9,016 nucleotides of DNA from Desulfovibrio sp. (GTDB lineage Bacteria; Desulfobacterota; Desulfovibrionia; Desulfovibrionales; Desulfovibrionaceae): assembly GCA_031270875.1 (NCBI GenBank), contig JAISXC010000103.1, positions 1 through 9,016 of the forward strand, written 5' to 3'. A program made the position numbers and the translations under genes. The notes under the pieces were generated by a model. The model saw nothing but the letters and a program-made list of their open reading frames with translations, was not told the DNA's origin and searched no databases. Position 1 is the stretch's first letter. Every line of letters starts with the position of its first letter. This document shows, one piece after another, positions 7,415-9,016 of the stretch.

Positions 7415-7497
7415 CAGGCGTCAAACTATAGCTGTCTGTGCCCAAGTTCGCCCGCTTTCAGAATTGCACGAACGGTCAACTGTAGGATTGGAAGCCG
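7415..7497 (+). other. Gap between the leu genes and the downstream sensor
   Basis: This 83-base stretch is the longest non-coding gap in the window and the likeliest place for the leu transcript to end and a new one to begin. The only inverted repeat noticed is GTTCG (7446-7450) with CGAAC (7470-7474), a five-base stem with a 19-base loop and no T-run after it, so it is not a convincing rho-independent terminator. A TTGCAC at 7464-7469 lacks a -10 box at proper spacing. No small gene is seen here. Confidence 0.4.
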
Positions 7498-9016
7498 ATG
7501 GCCAGAACTGTTTCTCCATTTCGCATAAAAATGGAGCAGCTCTTTGCAAAAATGGGCTTTGGCCTCAGGGCAAAGCTGATTCTGATATTTATCGCCATCA
7601 AGGTGATTCCGTTGGTCTTGCTGGCTCTGGTCGCCTGGTCGCAGTCCTGGAGACTGGGAGAGGATCTCAAGGTTCGGACCGCCGAAATTGCCTCAAAGGC
7701 CATTGAATCCCTCGCGCAAACAGGCGACATCGCCGTGGACGACGCCGTCAAGGCTCTGGACGATCGCGCCACGCACGAGATCGAGCGCACAAGCACGGAC
7801 TATGCTTTGGCTGTGGCCAATTTTCTTTATGGCCGGGACGCGGACATCCGTTTTCTTGCCTCCATTCGTCCTGATGAGCAGATATACCGCAGCTTTGTGG
7901 AGAACAAAACAGGCAGGATCGTCAAACAGGGCCAATGGGAGCTGACGCCGGACGGCAGCGCGTGGCGCGAAACGGGGCTGCCGACGCCGACCATGAACAC
8001 CTCCAGTCTTGAGGAAAACAACCATTCTTTCCGCTACCGCCCTCCGGACCCTTTTGTTTACGAAGACAAACCGCTGTACCACGAGATTGCCTTTGTGGAT
8101 CTCAACGGGCAGGAGCGCATCAAAGTCGTCACGTCCGATTTTATGGACAAGGATCTGAAGGATGTCTCTCTGCGCCGCAACACTTTTGTCAGGGCCGAGA
8201 CGTATTTTGAGGAATTCAAAAAACTCGAACCCGGAGAGATTTACGTTTCCGAAGTCACCGGCGAATATGTGGGAACTCCCATCATCGGTATGTACACGCC
8301 CGCCAATGCGGCCAGGCGCGGCGTGCCCTACGAGCCGGAAAAGGCGGCCTACGCGGGCAAGGAAAACCCCCACGGCAGGCGCTTCAAAGGTATCGTGCGC
8401 TGGGGCATGCCCGTGGAACAGAACGGCAGGAGGATCGGTTATGTCACTCTGGCCCTGAACCACGATCATCTCATGGAGTTCATGGCTCACCCCATCCCCA
8501 CGGATGACCGCTATACCGGAATTCCTGACGCTTTTGCCGGCAACTACGCTTTCATATGGGATTACAAGGGCAAGAGCATTGTCCACCCCAGGCACCATTC
8601 CATCGTAGGCTTTGACGCGGAGACGGGCGAGCCGCAGATTCCCTGGCTGGAAGACCGCATTCACGATGAATGGAAAGCCAGCGGCCTGCCTTACCGGGAT
8701 TTTATTCAAAATGTCCCCACATTCCAGGCGCAATCCAGAAACAAAAAACCGGCCAGGGAGTTGACGGCGGCCGGCCTTGTGGGGCTGGACTGCCGCTATC
8801 TCAACTTTGCCCCGCAATGCACGGGCTGGATGGATCTGGCCAAGGACGGCGGCTCCGGATCTCTGCGTATTCTCTGGAGCGGTCTGTGGAAACTCAACAC
8901 GGCGGCCGCCATACCCTATTATACGGGCCGTTACGGCAAGTCCGGAATCGGTTTCGGCTTTGTGGCCATAGGCGCCGGGCTGGATGACTTCCACCGTCCG
9001 GCCGAGGGAACCCGCG
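7498..9016 (+). CDS. Large membrane sensor protein with Cache-like extracytoplasmic domain, 3'-partial
   Basis: The first 506 residues of a signalling receptor whose frame is open to the window end. The ATG at 7498 is the first start after an in-frame TAG at 7483-7485, with a modest GGAAG ribosome site at 7490-7494. Residues 1-25 are basic and cytoplasmic, and about 26-47 form one membrane helix. A long helical stretch (55-120) ends in NFLYGRDADIRFLA. Two mixed alpha/beta parts follow: one ending GYVTLALNHDHLMEFM (314-329), the other with AFIWDYKGKSIVHPRHH (351-367) and GFDAETGEPQIPWLE (371-385), resembling the two halves of a double Cache sensor. The last block has LDCRYLNFAPQC (Cys432 and Cys441) and IPYYTGRYG (472-480). 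From memory, similar N-terminal regions occur in proteobacterial receptors followed by HAMP and an output domain. The output (kinase, SpoIIE phosphatase, cyclase or chemotaxis) cannot be seen, nor can the ligand. It lies 83 bases after leuB. Confidence 0.85.
   Translation, partial: MARTVSPFRIKMEQLFAKMGFGLRAKLILIFIAIKVIPLVLLALVAWSQSWRLGEDLKVRTAEIASKAIESLAQTGDIAVDDAVKALDDRATHEIERTSTDYALAVANFLYGRDADIRFLASIRPDEQIYRSFVENKTGRIVKQGQWELTPDGSAWRETGLPTPTMNTSSLEENNHSFRYRPPDPFVYEDKPLYHEIAFVDLNGQERIKVVTSDFMDKDLKDVSLRRNTFVRAETYFEEFKKLEPGEIYVSEVTGEYVGTPIIGMYTPANAARRGVPYEPEKAAYAGKENPHGRRFKGIVRWGMPVEQNGRRIGYVTLALNHDHLMEFMAHPIPTDDRYTGIPDAFAGNYAFIWDYKGKSIVHPRHHSIVGFDAETGEPQIPWLEDRIHDEWKASGLPYRDFIQNVPTFQAQSRNKKPARELTAAGLVGLDCRYLNFAPQCTGWMDLAKDGGSGSLRILWSGLWKLNTAAAIPYYTGRYGKSGIGFGFVAIGAGLDDFHRPAEGTR

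Noticed and set aside
7389..7417. Sigma-70 promoter at the end of leuB (TTGAAA, then TAACAG after 17 bases)
   Set aside because: The -10 box matches only three of six consensus positions and the site overlaps the leuB coding end, which is too weak to call.
7693..8994. 433-codon minus-strand open frame opposite the sensor gene
   Set aside because: It is the mirror frame of the plus-strand sensor reading, which has an in-frame stop just upstream, a ribosome site, a membrane helix and recognisable conserved blocks.

Overview
The window is a compact, plus-strand stretch of a moderately GC-rich bacterial chromosome. About 96% of it is coding, and no gap between genes exceeds 83 bases. The gene order (psd-pssA-leuA-leuC-leuD-leuB), the short LeuC/LeuD subunits and the type of the last sensor protein all point to a sulfate-reducing Desulfovibrio-like bacterium (Desulfovibrionaceae or a near relative). 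That assignment is inference from recall, not from a database search.

Region 1 (1-1389) is the 3' part of a membrane-bound diguanylate cyclase. It has a helical sensory region, one visible membrane segment, a HAMP-like linker and a GGDEF domain with an intact GGEEF site and RxxD inhibitory site. Its 5' end lies outside the window.

Region 2 (1440-2848) holds psd and pssA, which together turn CDP-diacylglycerol and serine into phosphatidylethanolamine. Region 3 (2921-7414) holds leuA, leuC, leuD and leuB, the complete route from 2-ketoisovalerate to 2-ketoisocaproate, the immediate leucine precursor. All six genes point the same way with gaps of 11-72 bases, so they probably form one transcription unit. 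No leucine leader peptide, T-box or clear internal terminator was seen. Control of leucine flux therefore most visibly rests on the LeuA C-terminal regulatory domain.

Region 4 (7498-9016) is the 5' part of a large membrane sensor that runs off the window. It has a cytoplasmic N-terminus, one membrane segment and more than 450 residues of extracytoplasmic ligand-binding-like sequence. Its output domain is not in the window.

The six biosynthetic genes are ordinary and intact. The less settled items are the two partial signalling proteins at the edges, the pairing of lipid and leucine genes, and a small imperfect tandem duplication at the pssA stop codon. No RNA gene, insertion sequence, CRISPR array, attachment site or origin was found.
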